From Prorocentrum cordatum (Eukaryota > Sar > Dinophyceae > Prorocentrales > Prorocentraceae): DNA of 48,079 bases. Numbering within the stretch: the stretch's first letter is position 1; the number at the start of each line of letters is the position of its first letter. Under the pieces are notes generated by a model, which worked only from the letters and a program-made list of their open reading frames with translations, searched no databases and was not told the DNA's origin. The position numbers and the translations under genes are program-made. The stretch covers positions 1 to 48,079 of the forward strand of contig CAUYUJ010007235.1 in assembly GCA_963575745.1 (NCBI GenBank). Direction: 5' to 3'. Of this stretch, positions 9,013 to 17,897 are shown one piece after another.

Positions 9013-9404
9013 AGCTTGCGAACTCGGCGCCCGTTCCTGGAGGGAAGAGCCGCTTGGTGGCGGCTTTGGGGGTCAGAGTCGCGGCAGGCGCAACGACAGC
9101 GGGCCCGGGCGCCGAGGCGGTCAGAGCAGCCAGCGGTTGCGACGCAGCTGCAGCGGAGGCAGAGGCCGCCACGGCGGGGGAGGCAACGGGCGCCGCGGCC
9201 GCGGCGACCGCGCCGGCGGCGCGCGCCTCCGAGGCGCTTAGCAGCGGCGCAGGCGCCACAGCGGAGGAGGGGGCGGAGGCAACGGCCGCCGTGGCCGCGG
9301 CGTCCACGCGGGCTGCATCAGCCGAGGCGCTCAGCAGCGGCGCAGGCAGCGCGGCTGCATCAGCCGAGGCGCTCAGCAGGGGCGCAGGCAGTGCGGCGGT
9401 GGAG
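9013..9404 (+). other. Ala-rich open stretch, coding status unclear
   Basis: After the stop at 9012 another plus frame stays open with near-repeats of SAEALSSGAGSAA and many Ala/Gly/Glu codons. It could be the true tail of the preceding gene reached by an unseen intron or frameshift, the start of the next gene, or a GCN-type repeat read by chance. The frame stays open across the MITE at 9407-9611 because insertion plus duplication add 210 nt. Confidence 0.35.
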
Positions 9405-9406
9405 GC

Positions 9407-9611
9407 TCGGGCTGAACGAAAATGGGGTGATATGGAAAGGGGGGGGGTGCGAAATCTGCTGCGCGCAGCTGGTTTCGGCCCCGCCGCCGGGCCCATTCCT
9501 CGATGCAGCGATGCACGGGCGCCTCCTGGCGCCGAGAGGCGCCGGGAAAACCAGCTACGTGAGCTGACTTTCATCCCCCCCTTTGCTATCCCCCCCTTTC
9601 ACCCGGCCCGA
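9407..9611 (+). mobile_element. TCGGG-MITE, copy A
   Basis: A 205-bp element beginning TCGGGCTGAACGAAAATGGG and ending CCTTTCACCCGGCCCGA, so the ends are inverted repeats. The 5-bp target duplication GAGGC lies at 9402-9406 and 9612-9616. The interior (CTGCTGCGCGCAGCTGGTTTC, CATTCCTCGATG, GGCGCCGGGAAAA) is shared with copies at 11039 and 19765. The duplicated GAG|GC gives a possible GC donor on the left and an AG acceptor on the right, so it could be spliced in phase. Confidence 0.85.
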
Positions 9612-9621
9612 GAGGCAGCGG

Positions 9622-10223
9622 GCCTCAAGCCCCCGCCGCGACTCAAGCCCCCGCCGCGACTGAGATACTCGCGGTGGGGCGATGAGGCCGCGCCATATTG
9701 AGAGCCGACGGCAGTGGCCAGGCCGTGGCCGCGCCATTGGGGATATTGACTGGGGGACCCGGGTTCGGGGGTTGAGGGGAGGGTACGGTTCTGACTGGCC
9801 CCCCCTTAGCCAGCCGAACCTCTCCTTTCTTACAGCCAATCGAGGGGGGCAGGGCTATCCGCGCCGCTCGGCATATGCCTGCTTCCCCAGTCCCATGGGC
9901 GCACAGTTCCCCGCCCCGCCCCACGCAGCATGGCTGCAGCAGGGCGAGGGGAAGGATGATGAGGGCGATGAGGGATGAGAGGAGGCGGAGGAGTAAGAGG
10001 AGGAGGATGAGGAGGAGGATGAGGACGACGGCAACCCCCCCCCCCCTGCCCAGTCCGAGGACGCGGCGGCGGCGACCGCGGCAGCCGGGGCGAGCACCCC
10101 CGAGGAGGCCGAGGAGCGAAGCGAGGATCTCCTCCTCCTCCTCCCCATCCCGCGTCTCCTCCTCCTCGCCCCTCTTCTTCCGAGGATCTCACTCTCATCT
10201 CGGGGAAGCGTGAGACTCGAGTA
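9622..10223 (+). repeat. direct duplication, unit 1
   Basis: About 600 bp, nearly identical to 10318-10838 apart from a doubled CCCGCCGCGACTCAAGC near its start and an extra TCC-rich stretch at about 10120-10190. Inside is a good acceptor (TCCTTTCTTACAG at about 9833), an acidic GAG/GAT tract broken by TGA and TAA, and an open segment reading ISGKRETR that ends before GTAATA. It looks like a decayed, duplicated exon with flanking intron. Confidence 0.8.
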
Positions 10224-10317
10224 ATACTGTAGTAATGCCCACTCGGTGCACATTCTTGTTCCCTCCTGGCATATTTCTTCTTTCTCCTGATCCGTCGTCG
10301 CCCTGATAACATGCGCG

Positions 10318-10838
10318 CCTCAAGCCCCCGCCGCGACTGAGATACTCGCGGTGGGGCGATGAGGCCGCGCCATATTGAGAGCCGACGGCAGTGGCCAGGT
10401 CGTGGCCGCGCCATTGGGGATATTGACTGGGGGACCCGGGTTCGGGGGTTGAGGGGAGGGTACGGTTCTGACTGGCCCCCCCCTTAGCCAGCCGAACCTC
10501 TCCTTTCTTACAGCCAATCGAGGGGGGCAGGCTATCCGCACAGCTCGGCATATGCCTGCCCCCCCAGCCCCATGGGCGCACAGTTCCCGCCCCGCCCCAC
10601 GCAGCATGGCTGCAGCAGGACGAGGAGGACGATGATGAGGACGATGAGGGATGAGAGGAGGCAGAGGAGTAAGAGGAGGAGGATGAGGAGGAGGATGAGG
10701 ACGACGGCAACCCCCCCCCTGCCCAGTCCGAGGACGCGGCGGCGGCGACCGCGGCAGCCGGGGCGAGCACCCCCGAGAAGGCCGAGGAGCGAAGCGAGGA
10801 TCTCACTCTCATCTCGGGGAAGCGTGAGACTCGAGTAA
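10318..10838 (+). repeat. direct duplication, unit 2
   Basis: Second unit, starting CCTCAAGCCCCCGCCGCGAC and ending GAGACTCGAGTAAGC. Here the frame of the acidic tract runs unbroken into AQSEDAAAATAAAGAST and SGKRETR, with a GTAAGC donor. In unit 1 a different C-run length breaks the frame. Stops (TGA, TAA) remain in the acidic tract upstream, so a functional exon is uncertain. Confidence 0.8.
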
Positions 10839-10909
10839 GCTGGAACTCGGGTTTGCCGATTTTTGTTCGACGATTGCGCCCTGGATTTTGACGGTCCAGT
10901 TCCCGCAGG

Positions 10910-11035
10910 ATGTTTGCAACGGGGGCCCGGGGGCCCGCGTCAAATTTCAGGTTGGGCCTCGCGCCCCCGTCAGGCCAACCCGAGCCCCCCTTGCCCGAGT
11001 CTTACGTTTCCCCGGTCATCGAAGGCATGTCCCAG
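10910..11035 (+). CDS. exon of a second unknown gene, upstream of the MITE intron
   Basis: The segment follows TTCCCGCAG|G and ends ...SYVSPVIEGMSQ at CAG 11033-11035. It is assigned because removal of 11036-11235 joins it in phase 0 to the well-supported exon at 11236 (SQ|DGEAAAAEE). Its own composition (Gly/Pro/Ala-rich) is weak evidence and the upstream limit is uncertain. Function unknown. Confidence 0.4.
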
Positions 11036-11038
11036 GAT

Positions 11039-11233
11039 CGGCGGGCGAAAGGGAGGGATTGGGAAAGGGGAAAAGGGGTTGCGAAATTTGCTGCATGCAA
11101 CTGGTTTCGGCCTCGCCGAGGGGCCCATTCCTCGATGCATGGCCGCCTCCGGCGCCGTGAGGTGCCGGGAAAATCAGTTCCGTGGGCAGATTGCTATCCC
11201 CCCCTTTTGCCGCTGCCCGACCCGAGTCCCGAA
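11039..11233 (+). mobile_element. TCGGG-MITE, copy B, acting as an intron
   Basis: A 195-bp relative of copies A and C, starting CGGCGGGCGAAAGGG and ending with CTGCCCGACCCGAGTCCCGAA. The target duplication AGGAT lies at 11034-11038 and 11234-11238. With donor AG|GATCGG and acceptor AAAG|GATGGG the insertion plus one repeat copy is removed as a 200-bp GA-AG intron and both reading frames join in phase 0. This is what an introner should look like. Confidence 0.85.
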
Positions 11234-11235
11234 AG

Positions 11236-11664
11236 GATGGGGAGGCGGCAGCGGCGGAGGAGGTTGAGGAACTCAGCGCTCAGTTGTTCGGGCTCGGCGA
11301 CGCCGACGACGACCGCGGCGACGCGGTGGAGGAGGAGCTCGACCGCGTCAATGCTGTGATTGGCAATGGCAGCCGCGTTGGTGGACAGGTGGGCCCCGGC
11401 TACACGGCGGATGCCATGATGATGTCTGTGCACGCGCTTGCCTTCGCGAAAGTCTTGCGCGTCGCCCACGTTGCTGTTGAGGCGATCCCTGACACGTCCG
11501 CCGGCGCATGCAAGATCGTCGGTGCATCGGCGACCCCCGAGGAGCTGGTTGAGAGCAGGGACTCTTTCGTTGCCATCGCGTCGCGGGCAATCACCTTGAT
11601 GTCCGACTTGCAGTCCGGCCAGTTGTCAGTTCTCTCCCAGTTCGTGGACGAGTGGGCGAAGACG
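11236..11664 (+). CDS. exon of a second unknown gene (helical domain)
   Basis: Encodes DGEAAAAEEVEELSAQLFG, an acidic DADDDRGDAVEEEL stretch, then a helical segment with VHALAFAKVLRVAHVAVEAI and SFVAIASRAITLMSDLQSG, ending QFVDEWAKT. The GT donor at 11665 (ACG|GTGACC) matches the acceptor at 12174 (CCCAG|GTGCAG) in phase 0, and GGTG occurs at both ends. The frame continues open past 11665 but turns into Gly/Arg-rich repeat translation, so the splice end is preferred. No family recognised; the product may be nuclear in view of its basic C-terminus. Confidence 0.65.
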
Positions 11665-11819
11665 GTGACCAATGGCGCAATTGGTTGTGGCCAGGCCTCT
11701 TGGGGTCCAAGGGGGCTGGAGTTCCGGGCGTTCCAGGGGCATGGGCCGGGCTCAGGGCGCAAGGGGCCCAAGAAACCGACATGGGGGAAGGCCGCCCAGA
11801 TTGAGAAAATCAGGGGCTG

Positions 11820-12165
11820 CCGAAGCCGCGCCACTGGCCCAGGAGGGAGGGGGAGGGGGAGGGGGGGGGGATGGGAGGAGGAGGGGAGAAGGAATTAGGA
11901 GGAGGAGATGAGGATGAGGAGGATGATGAGGCGGAAGGAGGATGAGGAGAAGGACGAGGAGGAGGAGGAGGGGGAGAAGGAGGAGAAGGAGGAGGACGAC
12001 GAGGAGGAGGAGGAGGAGGAGGAGGAGGCTGGCCTGTCCCAGAGCCACAGATCGCAGGAGGACGGGGGTGAGGGGGAGGAGGAGGAGGAGGGGGAGGAGG
12101 AGGAAGGAGGGGGGAGGAGAAGAGAAGCGAGGAAAAGGAGGGGGGGGGATTTTGTTTGTTGCCAC
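11820..12165 (+). repeat. (GGA)n purine tract in intron
   Basis: Purine-only GGA/GAG/GAT blocks fill most of the candidate intron 11665-12174, interrupted at about 12029-12057 by CTGGCCTGTCCCAGAGCCAC. Confidence 0.9.
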
Positions 12166-12174
12166 ACATCCCAG

Positions 12175-12807
12175 GTGCAGAGCTTGGACTACGCCTGCAA
12201 CGCGGCGGTCGACGGCTCGAAGGCGATGCTGCTGGGGCGCATGCAGGACCTTTTCAAGACCGTGAAGTTGCACTTCAAAGCCCTCTCCGATAAGATCGTG
12301 GTGCAGGGGTTCAACATCTCGCTGGTCGATTACCTGGAGTCCCTCAGTTCTCAGGGGAGCTCGCTGCCAACTGGCGGGCACCGTGCGGCGCTGGCAGCGG
12401 CGATCCAGGTGCCCACTGCGAAGACGATGTACCACGACTTCCGCTGGTTCGTCGACAAGTGCGCGCCGCTGTTCCAGATGGCCAACGACGCCCTCGAGGC
12501 TGGAATGGCGTGGGACTCCGACCCGACGTTCGTGGGTGCCGGCATGCTCTCGGGATCGATGACGTGCATGCAGTCGCTGCTCGGCTCGCAGGATGCCGAG
12601 TCCATGGCCAAGACGCTGCGAAGCCTTCAGTCCGTCCTGCCGGCGAAGCACATGGCCCCCCACTCGTGCGTGACGGCCAGCATCAACGCGGTCCTGGCCC
12701 AGGACTGCCTCGCAAAGTCGGCTGAGAGGCCGGCGGGTGGCCCCGAGCCGAAGCGGCGCAAGGGCGGTGGCAAGCAGCAGGCAGCCGCCGCCGCGGCGCC
12801 GGCCTAG
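12175..12807 (+). CDS. last exon of the second unknown gene
   Basis: Starts after GCCACACATCCCAG and encodes 210 residues ending at TAG 12805-12807. The sequence is well balanced and helical (SLDYACNAAVDGSKAMLLG, FKTVKLHFKALSDKIVV, YHDFRWFVDKCAPLFQ, LRSLQSVLPAKHMAPHSC). It closes with a basic, Ala-rich tail, PEPKRRKGGGKQQAAAAAAPA, that could act as a nuclear localisation signal. Layout and tail resemble the end of the gene at 7579-9012, so the two could be distant paralogues or parts of one transcript. No known domain was identified. Confidence 0.75.
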   Translation: MQSLDYACNAAVDGSKAMLLGRMQDLFKTVKLHFKALSDKIVVQGFNISLVDYLESLSSQGSSLPTGGHRAALAAAIQVPTAKTMYHDFRWFVDKCAPLFQMANDALEAGMAWDSDPTFVGAGMLSGSMTCMQSLLGSQDAESMAKTLRSLQSVLPAKHMAPHSCVTASINAVLAQDCLAKSAERPAGGPEPKRRKGGGKQQAAAAAAPA

Positions 12808-12881
12808 GACTCCTTAGCTTAGCCTGAGCCTAGGACGACCACGACGACGACGACGACCACGACGACGACCACGACGACGAC

Positions 12882-13076
12882 TGACGAACCAACAACACAC
12901 GCACCCATGCCCATAGGTGGATCGGAGAGGGCCATGGGCGCGTGTTGTCGGATGAGGGGCCCCGCTCGAACGGGGGCGTTCCCCAGGGTCCGACAATCCG
13001 CACCCATGCCCATAACCAGTCCTCCTCCCTACGACCTCCCTATGGGTTGGGCGTGTGTGTGTTGTTCGTTCGTCAA
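12882..13076 (+). mobile_element. TGACGAAC inverted-repeat element downstream of the gene end
   Basis: Arms TGACGAACCAACAACACACGC at the left and the complement of TGACGAACGAACAACACACAC at the right, followed inward by CCCATGCCCATAGG-like complements. ACGAC flanks it at 12877-12881 and 13077-13081, but since the surroundings are CGA repeats this duplication is weak. It lies just after the stop at 12807, probably in a 3' UTR. Confidence 0.6.
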
Positions 13077-13081
13077 CGACT

Positions 13082-13915
13082 GCGACGACCACGACGACCG
13101 CGACGACGACGACGACGACGACGACGAACGGCGACCTCTGTTGCCTCTGCTGCGGCAGCACCTGCCGCTCCGCGGCTTTATTCGCGCCCTCGCACCGCTG
13201 CCCGCCGGAAGGGGCGGCCCTCGGTCACTGGGCGCGCGGGCCGCCCTAGGCCTAGTGCCACTGGGCCGTGGCCCTGGCACAATTTGGAACCCATGGAAGC
13301 TAGGAGACGGCCTAGACCGCGCCGTCACCCTCACCCTGGCTCGAGGCTGGGCTGTGGCAACGCAGCAGCTCGCGCGATTCGGATCGGCTTTTTTTTTTTT
13401 TTTTTTTTGGGGGGGGTAACTTTTCTCACCTGCCTGTCAGTGGTCAGCTTTAGCTGATAATGTATATCACCGTAGTTCAGTTTAGTAATAGATAGGAGGA
13501 CCGAGGAGGTTCCGCGACTGCTGTCTGCTCTGCACGTGCGTGCACATGTGGGCTGGTGCCATGGCCACGGTGCAGGACAGACGACGAGCGAAGAGAGTCT
13601 GGAGAGCGAATAAGATCGGCTGCCCCTGCCTGGGGCCCCCCTCCACGAGGGGGGAGGAGTCGAGGAGAAGCCCGAATGTTCGAGTGGATGATGTCCTCCC
13701 TCAGGCCTCCCCCCTCGCCTCCTCCTCCTCTTCGGGGTGGTCCTCTGTCGGGACCTCCGTGGTTCCTCCTCCTCACCCTCTCCCTTCTCCTTTTTCATGC
13801 CCCTCCCCCTCCTCCTTCTCCTCCTTCTCCTCCTCCTTCTTCCTTTTTATTATTCGACGATCCCTCCTCCGTCATTGCCCCAGTGCGACCCTGCCCAGGA
13901 GTTGGAGCATTTAGG
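13082..13915. other. non-coding spacer
   Basis: CGACGA microsatellite remnants up to about 13130, a perfect hairpin GCGGCAG-CAC-CTGCCGC near 13152, a run of 20 T at 13389-13408 followed by eight G, and TCC-rich sequence at about 13725-13850. No gene was recognised. Confidence 0.5.
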
Positions 13916-14055
13916 AAAGCAACATCTACATCTACACCGACAGCTACATTTACATCTACACCTGCATGCGAGACTCACATCTGCCTCTGCATCTACACCT
14001 ACAGCTACACCTACATCGACACCCACATCCACATCTACACCTACACCTACAAGCA
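13916..14055. repeat. CATCTACA-type tandem repeat
   Basis: Degenerate 6-12 bp repeat of ACATCTACA/CACCTACA units over about 140 bp. The Thr/His-rich and Tyr/Thr-rich frames across it are repeat artefacts. Confidence 0.8.
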
Positions 14056-14410
14056 TCTATGCTAGGCTGTGCTATGTTAGGCTGCGCTATGCTATGCTAT
14101 GTTGTGCTGTGCTATGCTATGCTGCGCTGTGCTATACTAAGCATTGCTGTTCTATGATATGATATCCTATGATATGCTGCGCTATGCTATGTCATGATCT
14201 ATGCTATGCTCTGCTATGCTGTGCTATGATATATTACGCTATGCTGTGCTAATGCTGCGCTGCGCTATGCTGCGCTCAGCTTAGCTAAACTAAGCTAGGT
14301 TACGCTAAGCTACGCTGAGCTAGGCTTGGCTAAGCTGAGCTAAACTAAGCTAAGATGAGTTAAAGGAAGCTAAGCTTAGCTTAGCTTAGCTAAGCTAAGC
14401 TGGGCGAACC
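14055..14410. repeat. GCTATG / AGCTAAGCTT satellite, array 1
   Basis: A run of GCTATG and GCTGTG units changes into TAAGCTTAGC/GCTAAGCT units that are locally palindromic (about 14365-14402). The same two motifs occur in a second array at about 16905-17105. Confidence 0.85.
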
Positions 14411-14707
14411 CAGGGGGCGCCTTGCGCGCTGCTTGCGGGGGCTCCGGGCTGGCCATCGAGGCTAGCTCGGCATCTGTCGCACATTGTTTTTGCTATGTCT
14501 TTCCTTTGTTTTTGCTTTTGCTGTTGCTTTGCTTTGCTTTGCGTTGCTTGTGCTTTGCTGCTTTGTTTTGCTGTCGCTGCTGTTGTTTTGCCGTTGCCTT
14601 TGCTTTGCTGCTATGCTGCTATGCTGTGCTGTGCTATGCTATTCTATAGGCTATGCATGCTGCGCTGTGCTGTGCTGCGCTATGCAAGGCTATGCTACGC
14701 AGCGCTA
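14411..14707. other. T/G/C-rich spacer between satellites
   Basis: Contains TTTGCTTTGCTG-type units and a further GCTATG run at about 14610-14700. The hydrophobic Leu/Cys/Phe frames follow from the repeat. No gene was seen. Confidence 0.5.
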
Positions 14708-14832
14708 GCGGCGGAATCCAGCCGTGGCGAGGAGAATCCAGCCGTGGAGGGATCCAGCCGCGGCGAGGATAGCCGTGGCGATGAGAATCCAGCCGTTGAG
14801 GACTCCAGCCGCGGCGATGGGAGTCCAGTCCC
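14708..14832. repeat. AATCCAGCCGYGGCGA minisatellite, array 1
   Basis: Six to seven degenerate units of about 18-20 bp with core ATCCAGCCGYGGCGA. The same minisatellite appears at about 16608-16745, again next to GCTATG satellite, so the two blocks are copies of one composite repeat. Confidence 0.8.
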
Positions 14833-15013
14833 GTGCTGCGATTGCGTTCTCCGATAATGCAGAGCTCTGTGAAGTCCCCGCCCACCGTCCTCCTGCATCT
14901 GTTCTGGCCCAAGCTTTTCGCGCGACCAGCAGCGCTGCAGGTTCGCGCGCGACCGCGCGCATCACCAGCGCAACCAGCCGCACCGCTGTGAACCAGCACC
15001 GCGCGCATCGGCG

Positions 15014-15157
15014 ATGGCAGAACACGTGATGCGGGCGACCGAGCACACGTTCGGCTTCAACATCGCGAACGGTGTGGCCAGGATGAAGGTGGAGTGCTTC
15101 CTGAAGGACGTCGAGGGGGGGCAGTGGCTCTCGGTCGAGCCGCCAGTGGGCGCAAAG
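15014..15157 (+). CDS. unknown gene, exon 1
   Basis: ATG at 15014 opens MAEHVMRATEHTFGFNIANG and continues KVECFLKDVEGGQWLSVE to VGAK. The composition is balanced and clearly coding. The exon is cut at AAG 15155-15157 by an inverted-repeat insertion, and the frame resumes at GAG 15325. Function not recognised. Upstream exons cannot be excluded, because a possible AG acceptor (GATGGCAG) lies just after the ATG. Confidence 0.6.
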
Positions 15158-15159
15158 GA

Positions 15160-15321
15160 TCGGGCGAAGAGAACTATGCACATGCACCTGGCAAGGCCCA
15201 TCCTTGACCCAGGATCGGTGCATATGCCGTCCTGGCCGAGGTAGGAGGGCCTATGCACCGATCCTGGGCTCAGGATGGGCCTGGCCAGAATCGGTGCATG
15301 TGCATAGTTCTCTTCCCTCTA
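15160..15321 (+). mobile_element. TATGCACATGCACC foldback element, copy 1, acting as an intron
   Basis: Near-perfect palindrome of 162 bp. It starts TCGGGCGAAGAGAACTATGC and ends GCATAGTTCTCTTCCC with a few extra bases. The arms are more than 60 bp long and include the GGATCGGTGCAT and GGCCCATCC segments. AAGGA (or AAAGGA) is duplicated at the flanks: 15155-15159 and 15322-15326. Splicing AAAG|GATCGG to CTAAAG|GAGTGG removes 15158-15324 and restores the frame exactly, giving a GA-AG intron. Confidence 0.85.
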
Positions 15322-15324
15322 AAG

Positions 15325-15963
15325 GAGTGGCCGCTCTTCCCCACCGCGCAGATGCTGAAGGACGAGCTGGAGGAGAAGTTCAGCTTCTATTGCGGCAAGA
15401 AGATCTCGCTCTACCGCGCATTGCACGTGAACGGCCAGGTTCGCCGCGATGGAGATCCGTACGAGGACTGGCACGCCATCAACCAGAACGCGGCGAAGTG
15501 GGGCGTCTACGTGCAGGTGGGCTCGTTCGAGATGAAGCCGGGCGACGGCCCCCAGCGCGTGCGACATGCGCGGCGCGGGCAACGGCGACGGCGACTTCGG
15601 CGACGGCGTCTACCTGAGCATCTACATTCTCGACGAGAAGTTCAAGGGGTGGTATAGGGTCGAGTTGGTCAGCTCCCTTGCGACGTCGACGGTGACGTGC
15701 GAGGAGCTGGACGCGGGCATCCTGGACAGGCTGAAGGTGGTCAAGTCGGACCGCAAGATTGCGAGCATGCGCGTCTACAAGAACAACTTTGAGCACGTCC
15801 CGAAGCCCACGCCCATCCCGACTACGGACCACATCAAGGTCACTGGCGAGGGCAAGAACAGCCCGACCTTCACGGTGGCCCTGAACCCGAGCTTGAAGGT
15901 GGAGACGACCGAGGGTGACAGCTTGGGCAGCTCGTGGGCAGCGGCAGATGACACTCGGCAGTA
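15325..15963 (+). CDS. unknown gene, exon 2, with a homopolymer frameshift
   Basis: Begins EWPLFPTAQMLKDELEEKF and continues SFYCGKKISLYRALHVNGQ to a VGSFEMKPGDGP segment. At the C5 run 15548-15552 the coding pattern moves to another frame (CDMRGAGNGDGDFGDGVYLS) and continues through KFKGWYRVELVSSLATSTV to the stop TAG at 15962-15964, read in that second frame. One C fewer would make the exon continuous, so this is either a sequencing or assembly error or an early pseudogene. The product is a soluble, mixed alpha/beta-looking protein with no recognised domain and no signal peptide. Confidence 0.65.
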
Positions 15964-16460
15964 GGCAGTAGGCGCGCCAGCACCTGCGCTGACGACGGCA
16001 CTTACAGAGCCTACGCCAGCGCCTACACCAGCCTACGACGGCACCGACTGCGCCTGCGCCAGCGCGCGTCGCCTACACCTTCAGCGCCGACGCCAGCGCC
16101 TACGCCAACGACAATTTTTTGTGGGCCACGGCCGCGCTGCTCGTTTCGCCTCGGGACGCCCGAGACCGGTAAGCGTTCTTGGCTTCACGGCCACTGAGAA
16201 AGAATCGGGGGCGGAAAAGAGGAGGGCGATGACTGGGGGGGGTGGAAACCATGGCGGGGCCATGATATATATTTCCCCAGATGTTACGCCGCCTTTTTTT
16301 GTTTCATCGTCCCTGGCCCCCCCGCTGGGCCGCGCACGTGCCGCCGGTCATGATTTGCACCCCCCCTCTTGGACACCCCCCTCTTGGCCGCTCCCGAGAG
16401 AAAAACTTCTTTCTCGATTCAAATGGCTTACTCTACGCATGTCCCGTCCCCCGACACAGC
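15964..16460. other. non-coding spacer with GCCTACGCCAGC repeats
   Basis: Positions 15964-16110 are degenerate GCCTACGCCAGCGCCTACACC units directly after the stop codon. The rest (16110-16460) shows no gene, only short C and T runs. Confidence 0.5.
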
Positions 16461-16464
16461 TACA

Positions 16465-17110
16465 TCCTGGTGCGACCGAATGCCATGCTATGCTCGGCCC
16501 CGCGACTATGCGATGGAATGCTATGCTCAGCTTCCCGACGCTCTGCTACGCTATGCCACGTTGGGGGCGAGGGGCGGTCGGGGCCTGGCGTCGCTGACGT
16601 CGTGAAGTCCGGCCGCTGGGCACTCCGGTCGCTGACGTTGTGAAGTCCAGCCGTGGCGAGGGGGGCACCGCAGCCGCTGACGGGGAATCCAGCCGCGGCG
16701 ATCGGAATCCAGTCGCGAAGAGGGAATCCAGGCGTGGCGATGGGGGCCCAGACACAGTGCGTTGGGATCTGGTCAAAATGAGACCCCAAACGCGCCAGTG
16801 TTAGCCGTTTCTTTGTTCGAGAGTGTGAGCACTGCGAGCTTTGGGCGCAGCGCGGGGTCCCTCGGCCCACGGGCGAGGACATTGAGGCCCACGACAAGGC
16901 CCACCGCAACTATGATATGATGTGTTGCGCTATGTTATGCTACGCTATGCTGCAATGCTATACTATGATGTGCTCTGCTACGCTAAAGCCCAACGGAGCT
17001 AATATGAAGGTAAGCTAAGCTACGATAGACCTGAGCGAAGATGAAGCTAAACTAAGCTAAGATGAAATAAGCTAAGCTAAGATGAGATACGCAACGCTAA
17101 GCTCAGGGGA
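16465..17110. repeat. composite satellite, array 2
   Basis: GCTATGCTC-type units (about 16485-16565), then AATCCAGCCGYGGCGA minisatellite (about 16608-16745), then GCTATG and AAGCTAAGATGA units (about 16905-17105). It repeats the composition of 14055-14832 in a different order. No gene was seen. Confidence 0.7.
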
Positions 17111-17866
17111 CGTAGCTGGGGGAACCGCGGGGCGGATGCTGGGGGAACCGCCCGGGGCGCTTTCCACGGCCCGGCCCATTAAGCCCAGAGGGTGAGTAAT
17201 AACCCTTCTAGCCTCTAGGCAGAGCCTAGGTAGGGAATAACATGTATCAATCCTCCTCAATTCCATTCAACCTCCAAACCGTTTGGTCCAAACCTCCATC
17301 AGCGGAGGAGGGGGGGGGGCGACGACGTTGGCGGCGAGAGGAGGAGGAGGGGGGGCGAGGAGCCCTCGTCAGCCTCCTCGCCCGCCGGCCCGATGGGGGC
17401 CCTGCCTCCAGCGCGGGCGCCGTCAGGCCTGGGCCGCGGCGGCCGCGGCTTGAGCGGCTTGGGCTTGGGCCGAACGGGGGGGGGGCGCTCAGGGTGGAAG
17501 GGGCGGAGGAGGAGGAGGGGGTGGAGGGGGGGTAGGAGGAGGGGGAGGAGGAGGAGGAGGAGGAGGAAGGAGAAATAATATTTTTCTCGATGACTCAATG
17601 AAAACGATGATGACGGGCGGGCAGAGGGAGGAGGAGAAGGGGGGGGCGGGGGCGGGGGCGGGGAGGCGGGGGGCGCAGGCGGAGCCGCAGGGGGAGCGCC
17701 CAATCCGTTTCCGATCTCCTACTCTATGAGGTACCCTGGGTAACCCTTGCATCCTTGCCTCCTCGGCGGTCCATAGCCAAGCGCCACTTCCCCGGTGAGG
17801 CCGCGCCCACCGCTCGGAAGCTTTCGAAAATATAAATAATAAAAATAAAAAACCAAAATAAAAATA

Positions 17867-17897
<31 letters not shown>

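Noticed and set aside
13152-13168. Hairpin GCGGCAG-CAC-CTGCCGC as a mini-hairpin family member
   Set aside because: Stem of seven and loop of three with different sequence, outside the retrotransposon; probably chance.
14708-14832. CRISPR-like repeats ATCCAGCCGYGGCGA
   Set aside because: Units adjoin without unique spacers and vary in length; ordinary minisatellite.
17866-17892. Poly(A) run as the tail of a processed pseudogene
   Set aside because: No parent gene, target duplication or coding sequence could be seen upstream; the region is generally A-rich.
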